From positions 1,302,001 through 1,366,000 of the forward strand of contig AP026128.1 of NCBI GenBank assembly GCA_030295235.1: DNA of 64,000 bases, in the 5' to 3' direction. The stretch is from Fistulifera solaris. Its lineage: Eukaryota; Bacillariophyta; Bacillariophyceae; Naviculales; Stauroneidaceae. How positions within the stretch are numbered: position 1 is the stretch's first letter; every line of letters begins with the position of its first letter. Shown here one piece after another: positions 10,602 to 22,255 of this stretch. The translations under genes and the position numbers were made by a program. The notes under the pieces are model-generated. The model worked only from the letters and a program-made list of their open reading frames with translations. It was not told where the DNA came from and searched no databases.

Positions 10602-12129
10602 ATGACGCTCTTAACGCACCAGTATGCTCTATCGCTATTCGGCCTTCTCTCGGCCTCTTTGCTCTGGACTTCAGGAGCCTTCCAACCCAGCTTTCCTCGT
10701 CTTCCTACTCGTTCTTCTTTTCCAATCGATAATCATTTTGGAATGAAGACAAGACGCTTGATGACCGCGAGTGTTGCAGACTGGAGTCCTCCTTCCAAGG
10801 ATCAAAGCATCGGAATCATTGGCGGCGGCCCTTCGGGCATCGCTGCTGCTTGGTTCCTGATGAAAAAAGGATATTCGGATGTGACCGTTCTGGAAGGAGC
10901 GGACGAAGTGGGCGGCAAATGCCTCACAGTGAATTACACCGACTCCAAGGGAATCACCAACAACTACGAACTAGGTGCCGAGTACATCACTTACGCCTAC
11001 GAAACCTTGTTCGAGTTTATGGATGAAGTCGGAGAGAAATGGGTCCCAGCAGGAGGAATCGAAGTCATTTTGGGCGGGGGCAAGTTCATCGAAGCACTGA
11101 AATACAGTCCGATTCTCAAGGTTCTTCCGGCAGCGATCAAGTATCTCTTTATTCTCATCAAGTATCGCAACATCATTTCCAACCCAAGTAATGCAGGCAT
11201 TGCAGCGATTCCATTCCTTTCCCAAAGTTCCGACGAATTCATCGAGAAAGAGGGGCTACAGGCTCTCAAGCCGATCTTCTTAGTTCGACAATTTGGATAT
11301 GGACCTTTCCCTCAGTTTCCTACCATCAATTTGCTTCGAACTGTACCTTTGCCCACACTGCTCCGTTCGCTTGGTGAACAGATCCCGGTTGTCAAAAATT
11401 TCTTCAAGCGTCCGATTGCGGCCTTGGCTGTTGACGGTACACAAGGGTTGTTCAAAAGATGGCAGTCTCGCTCAACGAGAAGAAGGCCGCCGCTGGTCAG
11501 TCCGTTGATGCCGTTTTAGTGGGACAAAAGGTCACAACAATGACACGAAAGAATGACAAGATTCTTGTCGACACCGCCTCTGGCAAACAGCACACGTTCG
11601 ACAAAGTCATTTGTGCTATTCCTCCGGATTATGTGGAAAAGCTTTTCAAATTTCCCGAAGAAGAGAGCAAATTGATGAAGATGATTGGTTACGATCCATA
11701 CTTTGTGGCCTGCATCGATCCGGACTACAACTTGGAGCGTGCCTACTACCAGAATCTTGAAACTCTCGAGGATGATCCGGTGCAGTTCAGCAAGCGATGG
11801 ACGGATAGTCCTATCGTCGCTTACGGCTACAACTGGAAGACTGCCGAGAAGGTCTTGAACAAGAAGAACCTCGAAAAGCTTTATTGTGAATTGTCGAATT
11901 ATTGCAAGAACAACATGAATATTAATTCTTTTTCCTTTTGCCAAATCCGGCTTTGTGGGAAACATACCATCCCAACGTCCCGATTGAAGCATATCAAGAT
12001 GGATATTACGACAAACTAGAAGCTATTCAGGGAAAGTATGGCTTGTATCTGACGGGGGACGGTATGGCCGCCGAAAGTATGGAATACAGCTGCAAGTACT
12101 CGAAACAACTGATTGATCGTTTCTTTTGA
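10602..12129 (+). CDS. FAD-dependent oxidoreductase, secreted or plastid-targeted (frame broken twice)
   Basis: The ATG at 10602 begins a signal peptide followed by TSGAF, a diatom plastid motif. The Rossmann motif IGIIGGGPSGIAAAWF lies near residue 70 and is followed by VLEGADEVGGKC, typical of flavin amine oxidases. The reading frame shifts back one base at the A4 run 11454-11457 and again at the T5 run 11929-11933, and the last part ends with a GLYLTGDGMA segment like the family's C-terminal FAD contact. The total length, 1528 bases, is two short of a multiple of three, matching two missing bases. All three frame segments carry consecutive parts of one family, so a recent or artefactual break is likely. 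It is a divergent relative of the gene at 8148. Confidence 0.65.
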
Positions 12130-12606
12130 GGGTTGCTCACAGGGAGGACAAGCAGCAAAATTAGCAAAAACATAGAACGTAAGGCTAGCTGTCATTATTT
12201 GATTCTTTGTTGGTGGTTATAATAAGCTTTGTAAACACATAAAGTTGGCACAAGCGGCCGAGCCTAAATCTATTACAGTACGCTCAGATTTTCTGGAGAA
12301 GTAAAAATACCACACCCCCAGATTTTCTGTAAACTTCAAAATACCAATCGCCCAGATTTTCTGGACACGTCAAAATACCAATCGCCCAGATTTTCTGGAG
12401 ACGTCGAAATACCAATCGCCCAGATTTTCTGGACAAGTCAAAATACCACACTACTAGATTTTCTGGACACGTGAAAACATAACTCGCCCAGATTTTTACA
12501 AATACCGCAAACTGCAATAATCAAAATCCACCCAAAAACATTGCATTCGATCTTTGAATGTCTTTTACCTGTAACTAATTGGTAATCGTTGTTATACTTC
12601 TACAGG
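12130..12606. promoter_or_regulatory. Region upstream of the Pin1-type isomerase, containing a 34-bp tandem array
   Basis: The stretch between the oxidoreductase stop and the isomerase start is mostly filled by the 34-bp repeat array at 12281-12510. About 95 bases separate the array from the ATG. A regulatory role is inferred from position only. Confidence 0.4.
12281..12510 (+). repeat. 34-bp tandem array A1 (seven units)
   Basis: The word AGATTTT begins at 12286, 12320, 12354, 12388, 12422, 12456 and 12490, exactly 34 bases apart each time. The unit contains CCCAGATTTTCTGGACACGT followed by CAAAATACCAATCG; the last unit is truncated. There are no unique spacers, so this is not CRISPR. The array reads in the same direction as the downstream isomerase gene. 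Confidence 0.9.
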
Positions 12607-13069
12607 ATGAGTGAAGTACGCGCTGGTACGTTTACCGGTTATCTTTGTGTCGAGTTATTTGTTTGCACGGCCTATGAAAGATAGTTTTCTTAATTGACAA
12701 CAATGCCATTCTTACACAATTGAATCACGTTTCTCTCTGTACAGCACATTTGCTGATCAAACACACGGGAAGTCGTAATCCTGTTTCGAGACGAACGGGT
12801 CAGACGGTCACACTCACTCCTGCAGAAGCACAAAAGAACTGGAATCGTATCAACAAGCTCTTCTGCAGAACGGATTATCGCAATTCCCCGAGTACGCCAA
12901 ACAGCGTTCCGATTGCAGTTCGTATCAGAATGGGGGTGATTTGGGGTTATTCGGACGTGGGGCTATGCAAAAACCCTTTGAGGAAGCAGCATTTGCTTTA
13001 GAGCCCGGACAAATGAGTGGCATTGTGTCGACGGATAGTGGATATCATTTAGTGTATCGTATTGAATAA
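12607..13069 (+). CDS. PIN1: Pin1-type parvulin peptidyl-prolyl isomerase (two exons, one frame break)
   Basis: Exon 1 is only 19 bases (12607-12625, MSEVRA and one base), followed by a 119-base intron with GTACGT and ACAG borders; exon 2 is 12745-13069. Joined, the protein reads AAHLLIKHTGSRNPVSRR, the typical parvulin start with the basic loop that in Pin1 binds phospho-Ser/Thr-Pro. The C-terminal half contains SDCSS, GGDLGLFGRG, MQKPFEEAAFAL, GQMSG and TDSGYHLV, all classic parvulin blocks. The frame breaks at the A4 run 12832-12835; the joined length, 344 bases, is one short of a multiple of three. There is no WW domain, as in plant Pin1. It converges on the topoisomerase gene. Confidence 0.85.
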
Positions 13070-13266
13070 TGGACTAAGCATGGATGCTCATGAATGCGTA
13101 AATCAGTTAATGAAATACTCTAAAGAGCGACTTTGCAAAATTGTTTTTAAGTTCTATTTCTACGTCTCTTTCTCTTTGATTCACAATGCATCTGTTTCTG
13201 GCGGCACAATTCCCTCTTCCTTCCAATTACCTCAATATTTAAAGAGCCGGGCAACTTACTTTGAGT

Positions 13267-16052
13267 TCATCTTCCGTCGCCACTTCGGTTGCGCGGTGTT
13301 CCTCGACCGCCTCGACCATTCATCATGTTCGCGTGAGTCCATCCTCCTCGTCCACCACCACGGCCGCGTTGCGTTCCTCGACCGCGACCTGTGGAGGCAG
13401 CACGATAATTGTTTGGAGCTCGTGCCAGCACTTGATTCGGTTGTGGTAACGATATTTCCATTTCGCGACGAAACGAGGTATCACACAGAATGCAGGTTGT
13501 CACGAAAGATCCCAAATGCGGTGGCACACTCCCACGTTTCCACGTAAACTTCATTTTCAACACCAAATGACCTGGACTCGAACAGGTCGCACAAAGGCCA
13601 TCTGCATTCTCATTTGAAGTAACATCCAGCACTGTCACTTGTTCACACTCTTTGGGCAACCAAATGGAATAGGGACACCGATCACCGCGCTGAAAATGAG
13701 TACAGGACACTACGTAACCACGCGACGTTTTGCGCAAGGTTACACTTTGGGTCGGATTGCCTTGACTGGCACAAAGGGGCAATGGAACACGGTCACGTCG
13801 GGTGTCCCAAGCGACAATGAACATTCCGTGTTTGTGCAATTCAAGCAGCGGAAATCGGGAGCATGACCCGGTGGAGGATTTGAAAAACAATGAGGACAAA
13901 CAGAGTACCCACTCCCCGTATAACCATCCCCGGTAGTAATTTGGACCACCTGATACTGACACAAGGGACAAATAAATGGTTGATTTTGTGCATCTCGTTT
14001 CGGTTGTGGAATTCCGCGCGGCAATGCCCAAGTCTGTGAGCAAGTTGTGCAATGCAGCATCTTTCGTGTCACTCGCCCTTGTATGCTGTGTTTTAATGCC
14101 ATAGGATGACGACACGCCCCACATAAAGTGAACTGCTGTTGCACAACAGTACTCGTTTCCCCGAGCGATTGATAATGCCGCGCCACGGCACGATCAAGTA
14201 AATGAGCTTCTTGAACCGCGGTTCGATAGCACTGTTGCATTTTCTCCAACAACCGAAGAACCACTTCTTCCGCAGTCTTCTGACCCGCCGCAATTAGATT
14301 GCATTCCGCTTCCGTTTCGCGTCGTAGATCCGGTTTATTCAATTGATATCCCATACTGTTGTACCCTTCCACCAAGGCAATGCCCAATTGAGTCGGCGAG
14401 AATTTCAAGTTGCCGTCTTTTATTGCGTATTCTCTATCTTGAATGGTGGCAATGTGTTGAGCAATCGTAGCATCCGTTCCAATACCGTGGCGATCCATCA
14501 AAGAGATCAGCTCTACTTCAGATAGAGGTGAGGGCGGCGTAGTACGGCCTTCTTTCATTGTCAAGGATGTGGGCCGTATCCGACTTCCGACTGGTAAGGA
14601 TGGTAGTTCTCCTTGTCCTGTAGACCAACGTTCCCATGGACGATAGGCATCAAGCCAGTTACGTTCTAAAACCATAAGACCCGTAGCTTGAAATTCCTCT
14701 TCTCCCATGCGAACAACTAATTGTGTTTCCCGCCCTACCGCATCTCGAGAACAGCAGGCCAAATAATGCTTCACGACCAGTTCATATACTCGTCGCTGCT
14801 GAGGGTTGCCAATGGAAGCGGGATCTACAGCCTTGCAGGGTGTAATGGGCGGATGTGCTTGATCGTCGTTCGGACCAGCACGCGGATTTTGGAAATGTCC
14901 TGGTTGTAGCAATCGCTGCGCCGACTCTCCCATTTCTCCTGGAATGGTTGCCAGTTGTTCCAAGAGCGGTCGATGTTGGAATTCGGGACGAAAGCGTTCT
15001 GTTTCTGTTCTCGGGTAGGAAATGTATCCTTGTTGATACAGTTCTTCCGCCGCCGTCATCAACTGCTCACTGCTAATCTGCAGGAAACGACTCGCTCGTT
15101 TTTGCAACTCTACCGTCGCCAGCGGAACCGGACGCCATTTGTGCTTTGGCCGACCATTTGCAGATACAACAATAGCTTCTTGTGCATCGAGACAGGCTTC
15201 GTATAATATGAGTGTGGTGAGTTGATCGTACAGTCGAGTACGCTTCCACTGAAAAATGATGGGTCGAGCATTCGCCTCGTCTGCCGTCAGGGTCAATTCT
15301 AAAAACCAAAAATCTTCCGGTACAAAGGTTTGTATTCTGGCCCATCGCTCTACTACGAAACCCAAAGTAGGAAATTGACAGGGCCCGTACGAAACAACCC
15401 CTTCTGTCGGCAAGACAAATTGTCGTTGCAATCGTTTGGTTTGAAAGCGCGTAAAGGCCGCTCCAACTCGTAAATCTAATTCCATTCTCGCCTGTACTGC
15501 CTTGACATGATATTCATTAAGTCTTCCCAGTGATCGCAACGCGGATTGTATTTCTTGCGGCAGAACTGTACTGAAGCGAGCTCGATAAATTGGCATTTGT
15601 GGATGTACTTGCAACAGTACGGTGCGCACTTCATCCCCAATGGCTTCCCCTTCTCGATCGCAATCGAGCCATAATATACACGCTTGTACTTCCCGCGCCA
15701 GTTGTTGTAAATTGCGGAAGATCGGTTGCATATCTTCTTTGTATTGTGTTTCTAAAGGAACTTGCGGTGTTAAAAGAACACTCGGATCGCATTTACTCCA
15801 TCCGTACGCTTCCGGGAAATCGATACTTGCTAAATGCCCGCGTACACTCGTTGTAATCATAGTATGTGATGCAATAGGACCGTCTAATCGCACACCGTTG
15901 CCTTGTTGGAATATTTGAGGAAAATCGACACGTTCGTGACGAAAGACTTGAATGTTGTGATTTCTTTGCATATCACTTTGACGTCCAAAGACTTGCGCTA
16001 AAGAGCGAGCGACGCTGGGTTTCTCGGCTACATTTAATACTTTGATAGTCAT
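13267..16052 (-). CDS. TOP3A: DNA topoisomerase III (type IA) with zinc fingers and RGG tail (one frame break)
   Basis: The N-terminus (VLNVAEKPSVAR) and DCDREGEAIGDE near residue 130 form the metal-binding TOPRIM domain. EGVVSYGPCQFPTLGF and ISYPRTETERF follow, the latter holding the catalytic tyrosine near residue 350. C4 zinc modules (CGAC...CTTC and CPLCQ...CPHC) precede a further Cys-rich block resembling a GRF finger, and the protein ends in a Gly/Arg-rich tail (GRGRGTQRGRGGGRGG). The frame breaks by one missing base around 13773-13779 (CCCC/TTT on the coding strand), and the total of 2786 bases is one short of a multiple of three. In the family this enzyme works with RecQ helicase and RMI1 to unlink crossed DNA strands. 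It is divergent from the coiled-coil gene at 16484. Confidence 0.9.
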
Positions 16053-16483
16053 TCTCGTAAATGAGAAGCAAAGCTGTAAAAGAATCGCAAGAATAAGGGG
16101 ACTTTCGAGTGCCCTTTACCTTTACAAGTACCAGGTACCAGGTACTTTCTCTTTTGATCTCGTCATCGTGCATCGTGCATCGTGCGGATCGAAAACTTGG
16201 ATCGAATGAGGCGCACCGAAAACAAATGACGGACCGGTACACGAAAGAGCTATGGTTTTTGAAGGACGTTTTTCAGATAATAGTGTGGTTTCTCATTTCC
16301 GTTGTGCTGCGCCGGACACTCGAAAAACTTTTTTGCCGCCGCGCGCCGTCGCACCTTTCGTGCTGTGTGCGGCGGTTGAGAGAGCAACATTGCAACGCAA
16401 AGTGCTCGTAAAACTATCCATCATTCATCATTCTATCGGTTTCAACTGAGTTTTCACAATCATTTATTACAACAATTAACAGC
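16053..16483. promoter_or_regulatory. Bidirectional promoter region between topoisomerase III and coiled-coil gene
   Basis: About 430 bases lie between two divergent starts. It contains GTAC-CAG-GTAC-CAG-GTAC at 16128-16145, 76 bases upstream of the topoisomerase ATG, and a CATCGTGCATCGTGCATCGTGC run near 16160. The promoter role is inferred from gene orientation. Confidence 0.4.
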
Positions 16484-18130
16484 ATGGGAACTCCCTTGAC
16501 TGGGATACTAACCAATACAGTGAGTCACGACGAAGACGATGCAGTCGAAAGGATCGCGAATCATCATCAGCAGCAAGAGCAATTGAATGCGCAAACGCCC
16601 GATGATATTGCGTCGACACCGCAACATAAACAACGAACAGCAGAAGATGATGATGCCAGTCTTCCTTCAGTTCCTTCTCTGCCTTCACCATATTCTCCGC
16701 CGTCGCATTCATTAATGAGTGCAACAGAAGAATGGATGATGCGACGTCGTTCTCGTACGAATGCAACAGATAGTTTGAATTATCACAGAAAGACTCAGAC
16801 AAAGAATCACAATCAGACTGCAAACAACAATGACAACAAACCACCCGATCTTATTCATACAACATCTTCATCATGGCACGAAGACGACGATGATGAAGAT
16901 GAAGAAGATCCGATTCTCATGCAACAAAAACAAACTTTACAAAAACAAAAAGCAGAATGTCAAAAACTATCCAAAGAAAATCATGAATTGAAACACCAAC
17001 TGCAGAAGCAGACGCATACTCTGCTACAGCGATCGCGGGATCATGAACAAAGACAAAAGGCACTGCAACAAAAATGGCAATCCGCACTCTTGCAATTGGA
17101 TAAAGCCAAAGCTATGAATCATGAATTGAAAACGAATTTTCAAAAGCAACTGCAACAGGTACAAGTACAAGCCGATGATTGGCAACAACAGTATCAACAA
17201 TTGCAAGAACAGCATCAACAGCAGCAGTCGCGAAGAGGAAAACATGTCAAAGAGCCCGTGGATGCGGCCTGTCAAACCGATATCATTCCAGCAACCACGC
17301 GATCCCCACAGAACGCGGTGGCGTGTCAAACGGAATCACCGAAATACGCTTGTAGCAGCATTGCGTGTCAGACAGATGAGATACCTGCAGTACCAGCAAT
17401 CGACGCAGGAACACAGACGGATCCCACGCAATTTGCTTCGACATTGGAAGAACGGTTGGGTCGAATTCGAGATGCGGCCGAACGAGCTGCGTTAGTTCAA
17501 GAACACCAGACGGCATTACAGCAACTGCAAACAACTCACGATGAAGAAATGGAGCGCGTGGAGAAACGGCACGAGGCCGCCTTGGCCCAAGTAGTGCAAC
17601 AGGCGCGACAGCATGTTCAAGAACAAGTGACGGAGTATCAACAAAAGCTGGAACAACAACACGCTACAAAGTTGGCGGCTTTGGAAGCCAAGCATCAAGC
17701 CGAACTATTTCGTGTACGTCTTTCTTTTGTCCCTTTTCGATATGACGTTGGCTAACCTCACACTGTGACTTTGCAGATTCGACAGGAATACGAAAAAAGT
17801 GCCAACGTCGCAGAGGAAGTCATGCGAGCAGCCGTATCCGAGGCCAATACCACAGCTCAACAATTGCAACGCGAAATGGAAGCACGCGCCGCTCTAGAGA
17901 AGCAACTAGAACAAATTCAAAGGCAACAACATGATCACTCGCACGAGCGACAATTGCTGCTTTCCATTCAAGAAGAATGCAATGCCATTTTCAATCGACA
18001 GCGTGGTGTTATTTCGTCGAAGCCAGCTGCTGTTTCGCCTCTGAAAAAGTCAGAGTCCACGACATGGGCAGAAGCGGATCGTACCTTGGGTGATTTGGAA
18101 GCATTGGTGGCGTCCTTGACTAAGAAATAG
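16484..18130 (+). CDS. Coiled-coil protein of unknown function (two exons)
   Basis: Exon 1 spans 16484-17713 and exon 2 17777-18130; the 63-base intron has GTACGT and TTGCAG borders and is phase 0, giving about 527 residues. The first 120 residues are Ser/Pro/Asn-rich and acidic (DDDDEDEED near residue 135). Most of the rest is a long Gln/Glu/Lys-rich heptad-like coiled coil. Between residues 255 and 310 there are four spaced copies of an A-C/G-QTD/E motif (AACQTD, VACQTE, IACQTD, DAGTQTD), resembling the short dynein-light-chain-type TQT motifs. Binding of a light chain or cytoskeletal partner is an inference. The C-terminal end is another coiled coil. Confidence 0.75.
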
Positions 18131-18249
18131 ACTATAGGCACACATCATTTTGTCGAAGTATGAATGGACTTAAACGTGCAACGCAATGGGAGTTTAGAGC
18201 GATGTGGAAACTGGAAATAAAGTAACTAATACATCTGGCTTATCCCCGC

Positions 18250-19317
18250 TTAGTTAGACTCGCTGGAAATCAAAACATCCAATACTTTTTCGCGACCGTT
18301 TTCTTCCTGCCACAAATCGAAGATTCGGATCGAATCCACAATCTGTTTCTGGTCGACCTTGGAAATAGTTCCAAAAGTAGCACTGAAGGGCATCGTCATG
18401 TAAGCGTAAGTACCAGCCGTAAGAACTTGTTGCGCTAGAATGAAGCGTGCGTACTGCAGTGCAATGGACTCACTAGGAGGACCGCGTACGTTGACACGAG
18501 CTTGTGGGAATCTCTTTTGTAAGTATAGTTGCAAAGCGTAGACTAAAATTGCGCAGCGACTTTTCTCATCTTGAAAGTCCTGGATGACGATACCGATCGA
18601 AGATGCCGCGTCTGAAATTAGGTCAGCCAAGGGAGCGAAGCGAGCATATCCATAGTTGAGATGAGGAGTCTTTTCCAGAATATCTCCACAGCGGAAATGA
18701 ACAGCGACATCGTCCACTTCTACTTCCGGAACCAGGGGAGACGAAGACACCACACCAGTCTGCAGCTGGCGATCAATATTGGTTGCGGACGAATGGGCAG
18801 ATACCCCTACCAGAGAAAGCGCCATGCGCCGAAGATCGTTGCGCAAATCTTCCAAGGTAGAACCTTCCAAAAACCAAACAGGCTTACAAGCGACCTCACG
18901 ATTTATATCCCATGCCGTTTGTGCTTCAAACGTCCCCATCGCCCAAGGGAGAATCAAATTGTGCTTCGTGTCCGCAGCATCAATACATTCCATTTGAAGT
19001 TCTACATATCCGATGAGGCTCGCGGCTCTGCGTAGATTGTACACGAACAGCAGCCATTTGCCTGTACTGAAGTTGGAATGATCGTGTAGATCTTGACAAT
19101 GGAATGAGTAGCGTACTCGTAGCGGCACGTGGGACACATCATTCCTTTCACGCAAGTCGCGACAAAGGATGAGCTGACTGTTGTGAAAGAACTCTTGAAT
19201 ATGCTCTTCCGCGTGATCTGGGTTATAGGTTAAATGTAAAGCTTCTTTAGGACTCAACGACGCAGAAGCAAACGTCTTAATAATCTTGGTAGAAACAAGG
19301 AAGAAAACATGCTTCAT
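18250..19317 (-). CDS. Secreted glycosyltransferase-like protein
   Basis: The ATG at 19317 gives 355 residues starting with a hydrophobic signal or anchor (MKHVFFLVSTKIIKTFASA). The open frame extends upstream only to a TTG. VDDVAVHFRCGDIL near residue 215 resembles the HxRxGD segment of fucosyltransferase-like GT-B enzymes, and a C-terminal SIALQYARFILAQQVLTAG followed by SATFG resembles the nucleotide-sugar-binding end in which a conserved Ser/Gly block occurs. It shares this architecture with the gene at 5688 but not close similarity. The donor and acceptor are unknown. It converges with the coiled-coil gene. Confidence 0.55.
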   Translation of the reverse strand: MKHVFFLVSTKIIKTFASASLSPKEALHLTYNPDHAEEHIQEFFHNSQLILCRDLRERNDVSHVPLRVRYSFHCQDLHDHSNFSTGKWLLFVYNLRRAASLIGYVELQMECIDAADTKHNLILPWAMGTFEAQTAWDINREVACKPVWFLEGSTLEDLRNDLRRMALSLVGVSAHSSATNIDRQLQTGVVSSSPLVPEVEVDDVAVHFRCGDILEKTPHLNYGYARFAPLADLISDAASSIGIVIQDFQDEKSRCAILVYALQLYLQKRFPQARVNVRGPPSESIALQYARFILAQQVLTAGTYAYMTMPFSATFGTISKVDQKQIVDSIRIFDLWQEENGREKVLDVLISSESN

Positions 19318-21242
19318 TGCAAGTTCACCTTGCGTAGAAACTAACACGATCACCAGGGGAATCACCAGTATCAAGATTACCTGGAAGCAAAGAGCTTCTT
19401 GCGTAGTAAGTTATCATCATCCTGCGTTGCTTATGGTAAAACTAGAAAACAATATTATGGCTGGTACGGTAGAAAGCAACGTAAATGATCAATGGCTTGA
19501 TTGACGATACGGAAGATATTGAGTACCAGTAATCGCAGTAATCAGGATTATTCCACGGGCGCACGGGCGACAGAAGACAGAAGACTGAACAGTGGCATCA
19601 GCACTTGTCGGAGTTCGATACAAAGTACAATTCAAAGACGACAAGAGGGACGAGGGACGAGAGACACACGAGACACGAGAGACACGACGACTACTGACTA
19701 CTGACTACTGACTACGTAGTAGGTAGTATTTGGTAACGGTCAACGGTCAAAGGTCACCTGTTACCGGTCTGGTCATACCGTTAAATAAAAAATTAATTAT
19801 GGTTGATGGACGAGAAAAACCGTCGCCCGTCGCCTCTGAGCTGTGAGCTGTGAGAATACTACGTACCTAGTCCCAGTAAGTAGCATGTAATATGTAAGAT
19901 GTAAGCCTTTGCTGTTTACTGCTAATTTTATGCGTTACGCCTCAGTAATCAGTGATTAGTGACCTTTTAATTAATAACGTAATTATTGGACACAGTCACA
20001 GGTTCAATAAAGAATTCCCTATTGTCAATACCGGAGAATACTTGTCCTTGCTGCACGCCGCCGCGGGCTGTTAATTGATACAAAAGAAAGATGAGAGGAT
20101 AGAGGATAGAGGATGTACTTGTAATGCAATGTGTGCTTCGCAGAACAGTATTTCACAAGAGGTACGTACGACTGTGATGGGCAAGATTCGCCGTCATGGG
20201 TCGCCATAAACGTAAAACCTGTAAGAACGCAGCACGCAGCACGCAGCATCGGCTGGGTGAGACAGTCTAATTATTAACGAACACAACGAATATAATTGAA
20301 CGTACCTTCCACCATGGTGCAGGCGCAACAATTTCCACCATTCGTGGTGGAAATGACGATGATGGTCGTTTGGGAAAACGATCGGAGTTCTTTTCGCCAG
20401 TCTTCTTCATGTTCCTAGCTTTGTTGTATTAGTTTGACGCACTTACCAGGTACCGCCGGAAATTGTTTTTGCCGCTTTTTAGGGCTCATAGCCTGTATTT
20501 TTACACCAACTACGAGGGAAAGCTTCGACTCTGTTTCTAAAGACAGATTAAGCAACGCGTGTAGTGTAGTGGGTAGTCGAAAGATGTTCGACTGTCAAGT
20601 GTCAAGACGATGAAGAAATTTTCTTTGTTTTGAAAATGGGGCAAACAGACCCGAAAATGGAGAGAGAACCCCCTCCTCCCGAGTACTGTACCAGTACCGG
20701 TACCGTACCGGTACTTAACTTGTGCCCCCTCAGCCGATAAATTTCCTTACCAAGCCTACGTGAAACTCACGTAGACTTTCAAAGTGTTGCATCTTTCATC
20801 CTGTTTTGCTTTTTGAGCGGATGATTCATGTCGTATTTTGCGTACGGTAACGACAGACTATAATGTTGGAGTGAGAAATGATGCTATTTGTGGCAAGCGG
20901 ACCCGAAAATGGAGAGGTCGAGATAACACAAAGTACGGGTTCCTTCAGCGTCAGCCCATAATTTTCCGAACCATACCAGGTAGCCCCACCGGTACCATAG
21001 AATTTCGGCTCCACCACGTGCGTACCACGTACGCGTATCACATCACATACCTCTTTTTCCTTGCATTTCCTCGACAAAAAGACAAAAGAGAATTGATCGA
21101 CTAGTAATTCTACATTCGACCTGGTAGTATTTACGTTTTGGTGTTGTACGTAATTTATTTCTTGATTTGGCTGCGTTTCGTCTCGATTGCCGAAGTTGCG
21201 ATTCGGCTGGTCTTTCTTTGAGTTCTCTCTTTGATCACCAGA
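19318..21242. other. Long intergenic region with short-period runs and dispersed repeats
   Basis: No gene is supported in 1.9 kb. Seen: short-period runs at about 19645-19720 (GACGAG, GACACGA, TGACTAC units), a cluster of six GTAC tetramers at about 20683-20715, TACCAGGTA near 20449 and 20968, copy 4 of the CTACGTGA-palindrome repeat, and a local duplication of GACCCGAAAATGGAGAG at about 20648 and 20900. Confidence 0.55.
20721..20810 (-). repeat. Dispersed CTACGTGA-palindrome repeat, copy 4 (inverted)
   Basis: Read on the minus strand it follows the same order as copy 1: GAAAGATGCAACACTTTGAA, GTCTACGTGA, TTTCACGTAG, GGAAATTTATCGGC, GAGGGGGCAC. A more diverged partial copy may follow near 20955. 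Confidence 0.7.
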
Positions 21243-21737
21243 ATGAATGGCAATTGGATGATCTTAGTGTCTCTCGCTCTGCGGGTGTTTTCGTACACGA
21301 CGCAATTGCGACGGCGACCCAAATTTATTCTACGCTCACAAGAATCCTCCGAGGAAGAAGGAACTAGCACGATGACCGACCGATTCAAATTTCAAGTAAA
21401 TGCTTTATTAGGCATGTATGACCCAATCGGAGATCCGGAACAAGACACGGAACATTCCACGGCACACAATTTAGCCGGAGCTCTTTTGCAATTTCCGGCT
21501 CCATTTATTTTTACTGTCGTGGGTCGGACTATGGGAGAGAATCGTAGCGAATATACCGAACTCGTACAAAGGATAGTGCGAGAGGAGACGGGCGACGACG
21601 CGATGGTGTGTGACGTTGTTCCTCGAGGGAGTCAATTCACCAAAGTGACGTGTACGGCGACTGTCGACAGTGCGGAGGTGATATCGTCGGTACACGAGGC
21701 ATTGGGAGCTCTCGAAGCTACCGTGATGAAATTTTGA
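21243..21737 (+). CDS. DUF493 (YbeD-like) family protein with N-terminal targeting region
   Basis: The ATG at 21243 gives 164 residues. The N-terminal 45 residues begin with a hydrophobic stretch and basic residues (MNGNWMILVSLALRVFSY, then RRRPKF), consistent with organelle targeting. The remaining 120 residues match the small ferredoxin-like alpha/beta fold of DUF493/YbeD: LLQFPAPFIFTVVGR starts the domain, then a VQRIVREE helix and a TKVTCTATVDSAEVISSVHEAL end. Bacterial members may have a regulatory, ACT-like role; the function in algae is not established. An internal Met at 21372 would give only the domain. Confidence 0.7.
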   Translation: MNGNWMILVSLALRVFSYTTQLRRRPKFILRSQESSEEEGTSTMTDRFKFQVNALLGMYDPIGDPEQDTEHSTAHNLAGALLQFPAPFIFTVVGRTMGENRSEYTELVQRIVREETGDDAMVCDVVPRGSQFTKVTCTATVDSAEVISSVHEALGALEATVMKF

Positions 21738-22255
21738 GTGCCATTCAGAGAGAAGGATGATCGCTTTCGCATTCATCGCAACAAAAATGCAAGGTAGCTA
21801 GTGATTCAATGGGCGATCTTGGCTGCAAAGGATATTTTTTTAAAAAAGCACGTCAATTCAGCGCCTTTCTTGGCACCCAACAAATTCTGACGGCGACATT
21901 GAATTAATGAACGTACTTACTGTGAGTAGTGCAGTGATTTCTCTAGGTTATGACGTTGATGTGAATGCTATGCGCTTGACCTCAAGAGCTTGCTCAAACG
22001 AGGAAGACATTCTGAACAAGGAGAAAATATAATACTAGAGTGACTTTAGCCTTGGCACTGACTTGTATCTTGTTCCTTGTACGGAGTATTCATGAATTCA
22101 TGTTTTTGTTGCTGCTGTGCGCACGTTTCGCGCGGTAGATATAAACTCCACCCATCATCGTCAACATCAATTATTGATTCCTGTAATAAAAGGCCCCATA
22201 AATATAGAACGAAAGGACAAGGAAAGCGTTCTTATATTTCTTTTTGCCCTTGATT
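21738..22255. other. Intergenic region
   Basis: No gene is seen. A TACGGAGTA word lies at about 22080 and AT-rich sequence surrounds it. Confidence 0.5.

Noticed and set aside
12281-12510. Regular 34-bp repeats as a CRISPR array
   Set aside because: Units are near-identical over their whole length with no unique spacers, and the surrounding genes are eukaryotic with introns. It is a tandem repeat.
19640-19725. GACGAG/GACACGA/TGACTAC runs as a functional element
   Set aside because: They are short, changing simple repeats of the kind made by slippage, with no link to a gene start.
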